Assembly (NCBI GenBank): GCA_039654915.1
Contig: CM077594.1
Location: 48,003,001 to 48,067,000 of the forward strand
Reading direction: 5' to 3'
DNA length: 64,000 nt
From: Aquilaria yunnanensis
Taxonomy: Eukaryota; Streptophyta; Magnoliopsida; Malvales; Thymelaeaceae
Shown here: piece by piece, positions 20,147-32,700 of the stretch
Layout: each line of letters begins with the position of its first letter
Numbering within the stretch: the stretch's first letter is position 1
The notes under the pieces: model-generated
What the model was told of the DNA's origin: nothing
The model's input: the letters and a program-made list of their open reading frames with translations, nothing else
Databases searched by the model: none
Program-made: the position numbers and the translations under genes

Positions 20147-21918
20147 TGTCACACCCCACACAGGCCCAGGCCTATTCACCTACAGTACGACTTAACTGTG
20201 CTACTAAGGCACTAACTTTTAATGTCAACCATTTTACCTATGATGATTTATAATTTCTTTTATGGCTCGGCCAAGTTCCATTTAATTGTTCAAAACCAGT
20301 ACACATATGGCTAAGGCCTGGGAGGTGCCCCAGGAGGCTAAACAAGAAGTTTTAGATCAATACTTGTATTACAAGGCAAGGCTTTAAATGTTACTTGCAA
20401 CTCAAGGCAAGATTTTTGTACTTTCATTGTCATGTGATTCGGGTGTGTGCACATCAAGTGTGGCTTTCCAATGCATGGCAACCAAGAACCCATATCCATT
20501 CAAGTTTTGAAAACACAAGCTTTTGATGTCTGATGCACATTCGGCACAACAATATTCATGAAAGGTTTAGCACATTATGGTCAATACCATGAACAAGTAC
20601 TTATGGCATAACTTGGCATTACATTCACAACACTTACATAATAGTTCCATGATTCAACTGAGACTATATACACAAAACAACCTCCACACTAGTACTTACA
20701 TACTTGGAACGATACCAAGAGTACTCCAAATCCAAAATAGCCATTGTTATGCATTACATACCTAAGTTTCTAGTAGTACCTGAGAGCTACATTAAGTGTG
20801 TAATACAAAACCAAAGTTTGTAGGAAGATGCCTACAGCTATGCCCATTCCCATAAGTGCAAACCACATAACTGAAGCCCATGAGCACACATTCATAGTTC
20901 TAGACTTGTCCCACAAACCTACACAATCCTGCAAAACTCAAACAAATGAGTTTATGCATTAACATGAGACTGGCACCATTTACTTATAACGCCAAGCATT
21001 TAGTCTAGAACATACCTTGGCAAAACTGAGCAATAACTTATCACTCAAGCAACTGATCAAGCTCAAGAGCTTTTCCTAAAACATATACAATAAGGGGCAT
21101 GAGTTCTAAAAAAAACTCAGTAAGGATCACTACAACTCTACTAGCTTATTTAGTTAAGCTCGAGGGCTTAGCCTCCCACAATTAAGCTTTACTTGCAAAC
21201 AAAGACAAGGAAACACAAGAACAATATATACCATAGCATACACACAAAATAATTACAATTATGAGGGGTTAGCAAGCACAACCAAGCAACAAAGCACACA
21301 ACTCACACACCACAAACACAATGTCCTTCTCGGCCGAAGCCAAACTAGCAAGTACACTTAGAAGTTCCATCAAGCTTCACCATATAATCATCCGTTCCAC
21401 TAGAGCTCCAACTTCAAATATAGGTTGGCCCTCCTTTAACGAACTCTAAGTACTTGCCATTGGTGACTAGCTAGCCAACATAACACATAAACCCGAAGGT
21501 ACCATATATGCCCCATATAGCATTCTAAGATCATATAGCTCAATTTACCATCACTCACAAGCCAAAACACTACTTCAAAATGGAACAATACCAAAATCAG
21601 ATAGTAAATCGTGAATCCTTACCAATTTCTAGCTTTGAGCTCTCAGTTCCAACATGAATCTCCAAGACTAGGCTTGAAAACACAAGTGCAAGGTCGCCAA
21701 AGGCTGAATTCACCAAATATGAGATTGATTCTTTAATTCAAGCCTCAATCAACAAGATCTTAGCATGAACCAATGCCTCCAACACAAGAACAACAAAGAA
21801 TTCGGTCAAGCTCAACAAGGAATAGGTTTGACCCGAAATTATGGTATTAGCCTTAGTGGAAGCATGCATTTCTGGTAAATGGCCATGTGGCGCATAATTA
21901 GATATAATGCCCTTCTCA
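20147..21918 (-). repeat. C0 3' LTR, first segment
   Basis: Starts TGTCACACC, continues at 39181 after the A2 insertion and ends CCTAACA at 39445; about 2.04 kb in total. It is related to, but clearly diverged from, the C1 and C2 solo LTRs. No coding potential seen. Confidence 0.8.
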
Positions 21919-22044
21919 TGTTACCCATTCTGGGGTAGTCCAATTATGGTGCCAAAATTATGCATTTAGACACCCAGGATTGGTAATGTTCTATAGGCCA
22001 TCAAAACACTACCCTTAATGTGCATACCCAAGTGGCCCTCTTGG

Positions 22045-23063
22045 TGATGCGAACCCCGATGGTATAAAGGCCATGAAATGCGCCCAAGATGTTTTTCAAG
22101 CTCCACAAGACATCAAAGAGACTAGATTTGAAACCCCCACCCCTAATCAACTTGTGATTAGAAACGAGAAGTATAGAACTCCAAGAACACAAGCACACTT
22201 GTGCACCAAGGCAGTCCACAAAGAACCAAAGAGATAACCTCTCCAAAGAGCAATATTATTTCGAAAATTTTCTGTATGTTTACATCTAGAATATGTGCCT
22301 TTATATAGGCCTAAACTAGGGTTAAAATCTGGGAAAAATTCGCAGCCTAAATCCCTTAGGAATCCTAGATACAAAGACATAGGAAATCCTAGTCAAATTA
22401 GGACTCTAATTCCTAGTTTGAATAAGTTTAATGAATGCAGCGTATGCCACTTGTCCAAAATGATTTAAAACTATTCCATAGCCTAACTAACTTCCTAAAT
22501 AATTTAAATAATTAGGAAAATAAAATAAGATACGTTACAGCACAAGATTGGGCATAAAAACCCAAAATAGTCTTCTCAGGTGATTCTGGGTTGTGTCTCC
22601 AACTTCAAGCTGAAATTCGAACTTGATGCAGCAATGATTTCTCAAAATTCAAAGAATGAAAGTTGTATCTCTCTTTCTTAGCTTTTAAATGACACCTGAA
22701 CCACACCAAACGGACATCTAAAGCCAAAGATATGCCCAAAATACTTCAACTGCTTCTGAACCAGCGATAACTCGTAAATCGCGACTTTGAAGCTAAATTG
22801 GACCTCCTTAACGTGCAAAATGGGTTTGATGGTATTCATATGACTTGTAGCTCTAGATGTTATATTTCGAATGAATCAAGGATTACTCAATTCCGATCTG
22901 TTTAGCACAAGATATGATTTTTCTACCAGAACATCACCAATCTGTCAACATCCGAGCTTGAAGTGCACTAGAGAGCTTATTAGCCTTCTTCCTTGTCAAT
23001 GGTCCACTAGTTATCTTTAATGGATCCTTGCCATTCTTGGTTGTGCCTTCTTTGATCATATCA
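22045..23063 (-). repeat. E 3' LTR
   Basis: TGATGCG...ATATCA, 1019 bp. Its inner 130 bp (23063-22934) encode the C-terminus of the E protein. Confidence 0.94.
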
Positions 23064-25837
23064 GCTCCCCCCTCCTTAGAAGGATTCGTCCTCGAATCAA
23101 AACCTGCGTTAGAAAAGGGAGTTGAATCAATAACAATGAAATAATCAACACATAAGCACTTACCTTTCACATAAGCACCAATAGCATGGAATGCTTGTGT
23201 ATGGAGCTTTGATCTTGTGAAAAACCTGAACCAATATCCAAATGCAATGACACCTCCAGGGTCAAAAACAAAGTTTGAAGCAATTAGCACAAAAAATCTG
23301 AATGTTTGCACAATTTTCATCTTAACTCTAGGCATCACTTTCATTGCCTTTGCCATCTCAAAAACATTATTCTCACACCAAGTAAATGTGTAGGAATAAT
23401 TTACCTTAGGGATGCTGTATGCACTCAAAACAAATGGACCTAAACTCTCACAAGTATTATGGTTATGAAAAGCACAAGTTATGCATGTCAAGACAATAGT
23501 TTGCATAGGCCATTCAAATACACAAGAATTCAACACAATATGGCCTAAACTAATAACAAAACTAGGATGCACGAATTTCACAAAAATCCTAAGCATCTTA
23601 AATGAAACAAGATTGGAGTAGATAGGATTAAGTGAAACCAATTCAGTAGCAAACTTATTTTTGCATGTATATGCACAACAATGCATGAAAATTGTGAATA
23701 CGTATGAAATGTGACACAAAACAAAGGACTCAACATACCTCCTTAAAAGGCTGAATTTAAAACCAGAATTTTCACTCAAAATAAAAACTTTTAGGTTTGG
23801 ACATAAAGCAAAAAGATCAATGCTGAAAAGTTTGTGTAATGCATGTTTCAAGATAAAAAAATGCTTGCTGGAAAATAAAGATTGACACACAAAAATGGGC
23901 TGAATATAAATGTGGATCAAAGAAGTATGTAATGCATGTGTAACAACCAATTTATGCATGAAAAATTCCAAAGAAGTAGATTTAACTTTAGGCAAAACAA
24001 AACAATGTGACATGGATGCAAAGTAAACAAATTCAAAAACAAAAGACAACAAAACAGATTTTCCTCTAGAGAAACTCAAGCAATTCCAAAGATGATTTGA
24101 CAAAACCAAAGAATTAGAAGCTTTAAAATCATATTTTGTCAAAGTTTCATGCTTACTTCCTTCTCTTAATCTAGTTTCATGAAAACTATTCTTCAAAATA
24201 ACATTGCAAGCAAACACACATTGTTTGAGATTTTCATGCAAAATCACATCATATTTAAGTGTAAGGAAGAAATACATTACAGTGGTTGGACTTAGTCTCC
24301 AAGTATCTTCCTTTGGTGTAGGAATCACAAAATTTTCACCTTTGCACTTAATCACTTTGGGTGGAGTTGCAACAATTTCATCCCCTTGAACCATAGGATA
24401 AGAAACAATGTTAGGCAAACTTTTGCAAATGAAATCACTTAGACTTACCTCAAATTGTTCCTTCTCAACCTCCTTTGTTGTTTTAATGCATGGGAAATGG
24501 CTTGGAATATTAGGAACACCAACTTCTTTAATGGGCAGCAACTCACTCGATTCTTGTAACTTATCTCCACTTAAGTCCTGAAAAGAAGACAACACAACAC
24601 TAGAAGAAGACTCCATTATGTTAGATGAAAGTATGGCTTCTCTGTAGGTCTTTCTCTCTTCACTCGGCTTGGGTTCATTGCACTCTTGTCTTCTCTCAAC
24701 TTCGCACTCAATTTCTTCTCTCGGGAACTCTCCACTCTTCTTCCCCTCGTGTTCACTCTTCTCACTTAATCTCTCGGTTGTTCTCTCAACTTTCCCCTCA
24801 TCACTCTTGCCCTCAACTTTCCCCTCATTTACTTTTCCCTCAACCTCACTTTGAATTTCTCTTTGATCCTCCAAAACTTGTTGTGGTGAAAGTGGTATAA
24901 GTATGATTGACTTTTCTGGTTGCAGCCGAGACAAGTCTCCTTTTGTGGCCTCCATGTTTGGCTTGGGCACTTCTCTCACATCCTTACTCCATGCTCCTCT
25001 CCATGTGGAAATTTCTCCTTGACACATCTTGGATGCCTTTACTCTCTTGATGCTCCTCTCGGCCTTAATGGCATGATGAAGCAAATCCTCCATGTTGACA
25101 TATGGCACCATCTCCACTTCGTTGGCAATCTCAAGATTGAGACCATTAATGAATCTAGCAATGGTGGTCTCCTCATCCTCCATGATGTTGGCTCGGGTCA
25201 AGGTCCTCTCCAAGTCTTTATGGTAGTCCTCCACACTCCTTTGGCCTTGCACTAGCTTTTGAAGCTTTAAGCGTTGATCTCTATAGTAGGAGCTAGGCAC
25301 AAATCTCCTCCTCATTAAGGCTTTAAGGGCTCTCCATGTATGTATGGGCTCCTCCTCATTACTTCTCCTAGAAGTAACATCCTGATTCCACCATACAAGA
25401 GCATAATTAGTGAACTTTATGGTAGCCAATTTAACTTTCTCTTTCTCGGAGTAATGATGGCAATCAAACACCATCTCAATCTTTTGTTCCCACTCCCAAT
25501 ATGCATCGGGATCACTCCTCCCTTGGAAGGATGGAATGGTAAAGTTGATGGAGTTAAGGTTATGATCTTCTCTTGGCTCACACCTCCTCAGAAACCCATG
25601 GTCATGCCAAACTCTTTCTTCCTCCTCGGGTTCTTCTCTCCTTGGACCTCTCCTTGGTTGCAAGATGGGATTTGGTCTCCTTGGCAACCTCAAATCAATG
25701 TCCTCAATCCTCCCAACAAGTCTATTGAGAGTTTCTTGAAGCTCTCTCATGGTTGGTTCATCATTGTTCCTCACTTCCATCCTCCTATCCTCTTGGCCCT
25801 CCATACTCCTGAAAATAACAAAGATCCTCACAACCAC
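22934..25837 (-). CDS. E gag protein with long unassigned C-terminal extension
   Basis: An uninterrupted 967-codon ORF; the natural start may be the inner ATG of MEGQEDRRMEV (25804) rather than 25837. Residues about 95-270 form a Ty3-type gag domain (YALVWWNQDV, MRRRFVPSSYYRDQRLKLQK, RFINGLNLEIANEVE). I see no CCHC knuckle. Residues about 290-420 are Glu/Lys-rich and repetitive (NEGKVEGKSDEGKVE). The next roughly 450 residues are Phe/Cys/His/Ser-rich and match nothing I recognise. The tail (SRTNPSKEGGADM, SGPLTRKKANKL) resembles a tail often seen at the 3' end of plant gypsy ORFs. The last 43 or so codons come from the 3' LTR. Retention of a 2.9-kb frame argues for recent activity. It probably packages the element's own RNA; I infer this. 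Confidence 0.85.
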   Translation of the reverse strand: MVVRIFVIFRSMEGQEDRRMEVRNNDEPTMRELQETLNRLVGRIEDIDLRLPRRPNPILQPRRGPRREEPEEEERVWHDHGFLRRCEPREDHNLNSINFTIPSFQGRSDPDAYWEWEQKIEMVFDCHHYSEKEKVKLATIKFTNYALVWWNQDVTSRRSNEEEPIHTWRALKALMRRRFVPSSYYRDQRLKLQKLVQGQRSVEDYHKDLERTLTRANIMEDEETTIARFINGLNLEIANEVEMVPYVNMEDLLHHAIKAERSIKRVKASKMCQGEISTWRGAWSKDVREVPKPNMEATKGDLSRLQPEKSIILIPLSPQQVLEDQREIQSEVEGKVNEGKVEGKSDEGKVERTTERLSEKSEHEGKKSGEFPREEIECEVERRQECNEPKPSEERKTYREAILSSNIMESSSSVVLSSFQDLSGDKLQESSELLPIKEVGVPNIPSHFPCIKTTKEVEKEQFEVSLSDFICKSLPNIVSYPMVQGDEIVATPPKVIKCKGENFVIPTPKEDTWRLSPTTVMYFFLTLKYDVILHENLKQCVFACNVILKNSFHETRLREGSKHETLTKYDFKASNSLVLSNHLWNCLSFSRGKSVLLSFVFEFVYFASMSHCFVLPKVKSTSLEFFMHKLVVTHALHTSLIHIYIQPIFVCQSLFSSKHFFILKHALHKLFSIDLFALCPNLKVFILSENSGFKFSLLRRYVESFVLCHISYVFTIFMHCCAYTCKNKFATELVSLNPIYSNLVSFKMLRIFVKFVHPSFVISLGHIVLNSCVFEWPMQTIVLTCITCAFHNHNTCESLGPFVLSAYSIPKVNYSYTFTWCENNVFEMAKAMKVMPRVKMKIVQTFRFFVLIASNFVFDPGGVIAFGYWFRFFTRSKLHTQAFHAIGAYVKGKCLCVDYFIVIDSTPFSNAGFDSRTNPSKEGGADMIKEGTTKNGKDPLKITSGPLTRKKANKLSSALQARMLTDW
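23064..23080 (-). other. E polypurine tract (coding)
   Basis: The minus strand reads AAGGAGGGGGGAGC up to the LTR boundary. It is in frame and encodes the KEGGA of the protein tail. Confidence 0.88.
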
Positions 25838-26695
25838 TCACCTCATGTGTTTCACTCAAAAGATGAACACTCAAACACTCAATTTGTTAGTGAGATATTT
25901 CTATTCAAAGAGTTCTCAAAAGTTCTAAGAAAACTATCCTCAAAGCACAAAAGAAAACTTGAATTTTGAAGAACTATTTTGACTCCAAAAGAGGTGGGCT
26001 AAACAAGCTTTAAAAGACTCTAGGAAGCTCTTGCAATTGATGATCACAAGAACCACACAAAAAGCTTTTTGGCTTAAAAACAATGGGATAGGTTTTGGGG
26101 CGCAAAACTTTCAACACTTTGAGAAAACTTCTTTTTTTGCAAGCTCTTTTCTTTTCTTTTCTTTGCTCTTTCTTTTTCTTTTCTTTTCCTTCCTTTTTTT
26201 TCCTCCTTTTTTTTTTGCTTGCTGTTTTGATGCTAACCAAACATTCTCCTTGAAACTTCTTGCTGCCAAAGACAAAAAGTTAGAATTGTTTTCGGCCAAG
26301 ACAAGAAAACTAGTGAAATTGGCACAATTTGAAGCAACTTTTTGGTACCGAAAATTCCTGAACTTGGATCCTTCTTTTTTTGAAGTTTTCTGGACTCTAA
26401 GATGCTGGAAACAGTGAAAACAAAAGAGATTAATATGGCTGGACACGAAACAGAAAGATAAGAATTAGACAAGAACAAACGAATTGAAACCGAGAATACT
26501 AGGTGACATGGATTGACTTCTTTTTGTTGTTTTTGTGATTTTTGGACTTGAACAAGGATGGAACAAAAAGGACAGACCTGAAACAAGAAGAAAATAGATT
26601 AAAACAGAGAATTAAAGCATGAAATTACTGGACAAAATTGAAGGAAAAACGAAGAGAAACAAGAACACAAAGATATGTCCTTCAATGGAACTTGT
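25838..26695 (-). other. E 5' leader
   Basis: Untranslated leader between primer site and gag. It has a long low-complexity pyrimidine tract on the plus strand (26128-26220), purine-rich in the element's RNA. No ORF of note. Packaging signals are expected here but not identifiable. Confidence 0.6.
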
Positions 26696-26710
26696 GGCTC
26701 TGATACCAAC
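26696..26710 (-). other. E primer-binding site
   Basis: Minus strand TGGTATCAGAGCC, complementary to the 3' end of plant initiator-Met tRNA, two bases from the 5' LTR. Confidence 0.92.
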
Positions 26711-27729
26711 TGATGCGAACCCCGATGGTATAAAGACCATGAAACGCGCCCAAGATGTTTTTCAAGCTCCACAAGACATCAAAGAGACTAGATTTGAAAC
26801 CCCCACCCCTAATCAACCTGTGATTAGAAACGAGAAGTATAGAACTCCAAGAACACAAGCACACTTGTGCACCAAGGCAGTCCACAAAGAACCAAAGAGA
26901 TAACCTCTCCAAAGAGCAATATTATTTCGAAAATTATCTGTATGTTTACATCCAGAATATGTGCCTTTATATAGGCCTAAACTAGGGTTAAAATCTGGGA
27001 AAAATTCGCAGCCTAAATCCCTTAGGAATCCTAGATACAAAGACATAGGAAATCCTAGTCAAATTAGGACTCTAATTCCTAGTTTGAATAAGTTTCATGA
27101 ATGCAGCGTATGCCACTTGTCCAAAACGATTTAAAACTATTCCATAGCCTAAATAACTTCCTAAATAATTTAAATAATTAGGAAAATAAAATAAGATACG
27201 TTACAGCACAAGATTGGGCATAAAAACCCAAAATAGTCTTCTCAGGTGATTCTGGGTTGTGTCTCCAACTTCAAGCTAAAATTCGAACTTGATGCAGCAA
27301 TGATTTCTCAAAATTCAAAGAATAAAAGTTGTATCTCTCTTTCTTAGCTTTTAAATGACACCCGAACCACACAAAACGGACATCTAAAGCCAAAGATATG
27401 CCCAAAATACTTCAACTGCTTCTGAACCAGCGATAACTCGTAAATCGTGACTTCGAAGCTAAATTGGACCTCCTTAACGTGCAAAATGGGTTTGATGGTA
27501 TTCATATGACTTGTAGCTCCAGATGTTATCTTTCTAATGAATCAAGAATTACTCAATTCCGAACTTTTTAGCTCAAGATATGGTTTTTCTACCAGAACAT
27601 CACCAATCTGTCAACATCCGAGCTTGAAGTGCACTAGAGAGCTCATTAGCCTTCTTCCTTGTCAATGGTCCACTAGTTATCTTTAATGGATCCTTGCCAT
27701 TCTTGGTTGTGCCTTCTTTGATCATATCA
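26711..27729 (-). repeat. E 5' LTR
   Basis: 1019 bp, TGATGCG...ATATCA, few differences from 22045-23063. Confidence 0.94.
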
Positions 27730-29683
27730 CTTGGGCACTATGTAAACACATGCATATTGGTCCAACCATCACACACATATTCACATTTCATGCACACGAT
27801 GGCAACAAAGAAGAAAAACATTAGCACAAGTCTTAATCTTGGCTACGACACATTAGGCATTCTTGTTAAGTTCTAGTGACCAGCCACTGCACCTGTAACT
27901 TCCACTAATAAATTGTATCATTATAGCCACGTACCCCCAACTTTCTTTTCGCTGTTATTAAGTAAAGACTTAGAGCAAACCAATGAGTTTTTTTTACATC
28001 AATAGCCCACCTATGGACCAAGTTATGGATTTTTTAAGATGGTTACAAAATTCTAACCAAATGAACAGTAACTTAGTCATTTTTCAACATCATATCTTTG
28101 GCTACATGGCTCCAAATTTAGAAATTCCAAATTCTAATTAAACCTCTAGATGCTCTATAGCTGTGGCCAAAATTCCATACAAATATTCCTGCTACACAGG
28201 GAGATATAGAGCTTTAAGTGTAGAGTCAAAGTTCTTGTCACTTTATGACCATTCTGCCCATAGAAAATTTCATAAGTGTGCAAACACTTCATTCACAAGG
28301 GGAAAACCCTCCAAAGTTATCCCATATATGTCCATTACATGTAGGAAACATATTCCCCTCCATTTAACAACTTTATGTGGCCAGAATTTACAAGTATGCA
28401 GCCCATCATTCACACTTAGACAGCTTTGCACAACATCACCTACATAGCCAAAACATTACTGAAATGTTCACATACTTGTCTCATTTTACATACACTACAT
28501 GTACATGCATACATGCACTACAAAATGGCCTTAATAGAGCTAAATATGCACCCAAGGGAACAGGAGTGCCTGAGACACAATGGACTCCAGAACAGGATGT
28601 TGGACAGCTGCTGCACAACACAATAAGTACAACCATTAAAAATACCAAATGTGCTCCTAAAATCACCAAAATTAGTACTAACTTTGGGTTCTAGAACCCC
28701 AAGTTTTGCTGCCATCACTGTGCACTTCACACTAGGTAAGAAAACCCTCAATAAGAGCACTCCCCTCACTAAGCTCGGTTCATCAAGCTCATGGCTCTCT
28801 TCCAAGCTTAGCCCTAGCTCCATGGTTGCTTCAAAATATAGAAAAAAAATGCATAAGAGCAAGAGAACCATTACCAAAATGGGTAGGCTAAAAATCAAGC
28901 TTGATCCTTGAAGCATCCAAGCAATAGCTCTAGTTTGCTTCCAATTGCTTCCTTTTGCCTTCAATTGCAATCAATTGCAAGTTTGAAGGTGTGGTGCCTA
29001 TGGAGGAAATATTGCTATGTTCTTGGGCTGGGGGATGCCAAAAATGAGAAAGAGATAAGTGATTTGGCCACTTAAATGGCCTTAAATGAGCTTAAGGGCA
29101 CAAAACACACTTAACAAGCTTAACCATGCATTATGTCATTTTCCTTCTCACTAATTATGGTTTCTTTGTCTTAAACTCATTGGTACACATGTGCCCAAAA
29201 TTCTTGACTATTTATCAAGTCTTGGCTGCCTCCCCCATGGTAGGATAACCTCACAATTCCACCCTTAGACTTAAGTCAAAAGCTTGAACACCTTAAGGTT
29301 TACACTAAGACATTTAGGTCATTAATGCCTTTAGTGTATCATTTGCCCAAACTTGTCTTCCATGAGCAATTTGGTCCTCCAATAGCACTTTCATACCATT
29401 CATCTCCTTCCCATAACTCTCCAAGGCTCTTTTTTGAGTGTTTTGCAATTGAGTACCCGAATTTCCAAAACCTTACAAAAAAGTCCATAGGTTGCTTGAC
29501 AAACAAGCAATCCTTAACGCTTTTATTGGGGGTGAAGTCACCAACTTGGAACACTTTTAAGGAGGTGTTGATCATGCCTTTTACCCCCCACACTTCAATC
29601 ACTGTGGTGAGAATTACAAAATATAATGGTTTTTAGCCATTGTGACACACTTGTAATTCTCCCTTTTTTGTGAGGTGGTAACA

Positions 29684-29701
29684 ATCCTCCCCCCCTTAAA
29701 G
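29684..29701 (-). other. A2 polypurine tract
   Basis: Minus strand CTTTAAGGGGGGGAGGAT abuts the LTR start TGTTACC. Confidence 0.85.
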
Positions 29702-32700
29702 ATTTTGGTCATCCAAAATAACCTTTAGCTTCGGGTACTCTTCAGGATACCTTTCCATAAGGCCTTTTTCAATTTCCCAGGTTACTTCTCTTTCATAGTG
29801 GTGTGACCACTAAACTTTAACCATAGGAATAAGTTTGTTTCTTAACCTTCTAGTATCCTTGGCTAAAATAGCTATAGGTTTCTCTTTATATGTCAAGTTA
29901 GGTTCCAACTGTATGTCTTCCACTACAATAGCATGCTTTGTGTCCAATAGACACTTCTTAAGCATACTGATGTGAAAGACATTATGAACACTTAACATGT
30001 TTGGCGGTAGAGCTAACCTATATGCTACCTTGCCAACTCTGTCCAAGATCTTATAAGGACCTATGTCTCTTGGAGCTAACTTTTTTCTTCTACCAAATCT
30101 GACAGTGCCTTTGGTTGGTGCAACTCTCAGCCAAACATTGCCACCAACCTCAAATTCCGAGTCTCTCATTCTTTTGTTCACATAGGTTGTGGTCCTTTCA
30201 TTGGTTGCATTTAATCTCTCTTAAATTTTCTTGATTTTGGCAGTTGTCTTTTCAATAATTTTGGGACCCAACTCTAGCCTTTCTGAGGCTTCCACCCAAT
30301 AGTGGGGTGTCATTCACCTTCTTTCATATAATGCTTCATAAGGTGCCATGCCAATGGTGCTTTAGTAACTATTGTTATATGAAAATTCCACCAATGGCAA
30401 GTGTTGGTCCCATTCACCTTTGAAATCCAACACACATTTTCTGCGCATGTCTTCTAGTATCTATATCACCCTTTCAGATTGCCCATTGTTGGGTTTCGGG
30501 AGCCAAACAGCGCAGCGGAATTTAACCGAAACCCTCCAGGATCCAAGTGAAACGGGGTAAACCGGGTGTTCGAAAATTTCATACCTAATTTTCGGTTGAG
30601 ATCTCTCACTCAACTGTAGAGTCGAATCACAAAACCTGAACAGTTGACGTGTTCAGGCTCTCTATGGTATCCACACGAGCCTCTCGGGATCACCACGCTT
30701 CCACCATGTCCCGGCAGATGCGTTTCTCTTGCGCTCGCAGTGCTAGCTTGCGTCCTCCAAGGAATTGCAAGAGAAGAGTGTGGCTGTCCTTTTGGGAGGC
30801 TAGGGCAAGGAGACCTGCGAATTTCTCACTTAAAAGTTGTATTTATAGTGAGACTCAACTTCCAGGCCTAATGGGTTTCAAAGCCCTAATCCAATTAGGA
30901 TTTAATTTCGGGCTTAATAATGGCTCAACTCCTTGGCCCATTATTAATACGAAATTAAAGTGAAACCATAACCCAAATAATTAGCCCATGCACTCTAATG
31001 ATCCAAATAGCTCTATGTGTGCGACCCAATAGGCTCTTGCCATGTTGGCAATGATCATAAATCACATTTATGATCATAAGCAATTAACGGTGTCTAGCAA
31101 CACATCATTGCTACCCAAGTGACAAGATTGTCGGTGAATCGACTAAACCTTTATGATCATCACCGATATATGCCATTGTCCCTTTGTCCAAGATATCAAG
31201 ACTAAGCACAAGACATGGAATGTGTCACTCTCGTATAGCCCAATCTTTGGTTTCTTGATTACCGAGTAGACCAACTTAAACTGACGACATTGATATCATA
31301 TATCAAGTCATCGGAGCATGGCCATGCATTTTCTAAGTCTCACTCTATCAAGGGGCCCAAAGATATCACTCCCGTTACATAGGAGGGACAAATCCCATAT
31401 TGATCATACAAATCCCTCCGCATGATATGTGACATACCCAATGACCTCCTTCAAGTTCACTCAGTTACGAGCAACAAAGGAAAGTATCAAAGTATGTGAC
31501 TCACATGTAGGGAACCTTGCTGATCTTAGGTCGAAGGACTACATATACCATGATCACTATGAGAATCACTTATGACACTCATATAACGATCCATGAAGTG
31601 TTCTCATGGTGGGTCGGTCCAGTACACAAGTTCTCCAACTTGTACCCATATGTAGACTACATATCTCATATTAGTCTCCACATTTGCTAGTCATTATGTA
31701 TTATTGCAACCCGCTCCACAATAATACTAGACTAGGGACGTTTAAGAATATCGTTATTCTAGGGTTACAATTATGTTTATTACGTTACGCAGAAACAAAA
31801 CAACAAACAAAATTGCTGGATTAATGCCTCAATAAAATATCATGACTCAATGTGCAAAAATACAATCATCTCATGATTGCCTTTTTGGGCACAATACTAA
31901 CACCCATCTGTCTAAGGATGATAAGCAATACTAAGGTGGATTTTGGTTCCTAGTGCTTTATGGAAAGCACTCCAAAATTAAGCTGTAAATCTTGGATCTC
32001 TATCAGATATAATGGAGTATGGCACTCTATGTAGTCTCACTACCTCCTGAACATACATCTGAGCTAACTTCTCCAAGGAGTCTGTGAGTTTCGTAGGTAA
32101 GAAGTGTGCACACTTGGATAGCCTATCCACAATGACCTAGATTGTATCATGCCTTAATCTAGTCATAGGAAACATAGTTAAAAAATCCATGATTATCTTG
32201 CCCAACTTCCGCACTGGTACATGTAAAGTTTATAAGGTAGCAGCTGGCTTTTGGTGCTCTACCTTTACCCTCTGGCATGTGGCACATTTGGATACATAAG
32301 TAGCTATGTCTTTCCTCATGTTTGGCTACCAGAAGTGAGTCTTCAAGTCTTTATACATTTTCTTAGTTCCTGGATGGATGTTCAACTTGCTTGTGTGAGC
32401 TTCTTCAAGTATTTCATCACTGAGTTTTGCTTCTTTGGGCATATAGATTCGGTCCTTGAAATACAATAATCCTAGCTTGTAGGCAAAGGATTGATACAAG
32501 AAACCTTTTTCCTCTCCTAAAATCTTTTTCAGATTAGGATCTGTCTCCTGTGCCTTTTTGGCTTCTTCAATCCATCTAGATTAAATTGTCAATGTGTAGA
32601 TTTGGGCTTCCTCCCACTTATGCCACTTATGCCATAGGCATAGCAGACTATTTTGCTCATCATAATCAGTTATGGATCCTCCTTTCAGAAGTCTTATGTG

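Larger units (their letters stand above)
22045..27729 (-). mobile_element. Gag-only non-autonomous LTR element E (TR-GAG type)
   Basis: Two 1019-bp LTRs (22045-23063 and 26711-27729), almost identical by eye, with perfect CTTGG duplications (22040-22044, 27730-27734), a tRNA-iMet primer site and a clean purine tract. The 3.6-kb interior has a single long ORF containing only gag; there is no protease, RT, RNase H or integrase. This fits terminal-repeat retrotransposons with a GAG domain, which borrow pol from a relative. It appears young. Confidence 0.93.
21919..29683 (-). repeat. A2 3' LTR, split by element E
   Basis: Segments 21919-22044 and 27735-29683, total 2075 bp, TGTTACC...GGTAACA. 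Relative to the A1 LTR and the A2 5' LTR it lacks about 420 bp at 28670-28680 (sequence before 'attagtactaac'). Confidence 0.88.

Noticed and set aside
26128..26220. Pyrimidine-rich tract as a microsatellite or regulatory array of interest
   Set aside because: Irregular low-complexity sequence in the E leader with no fixed unit.
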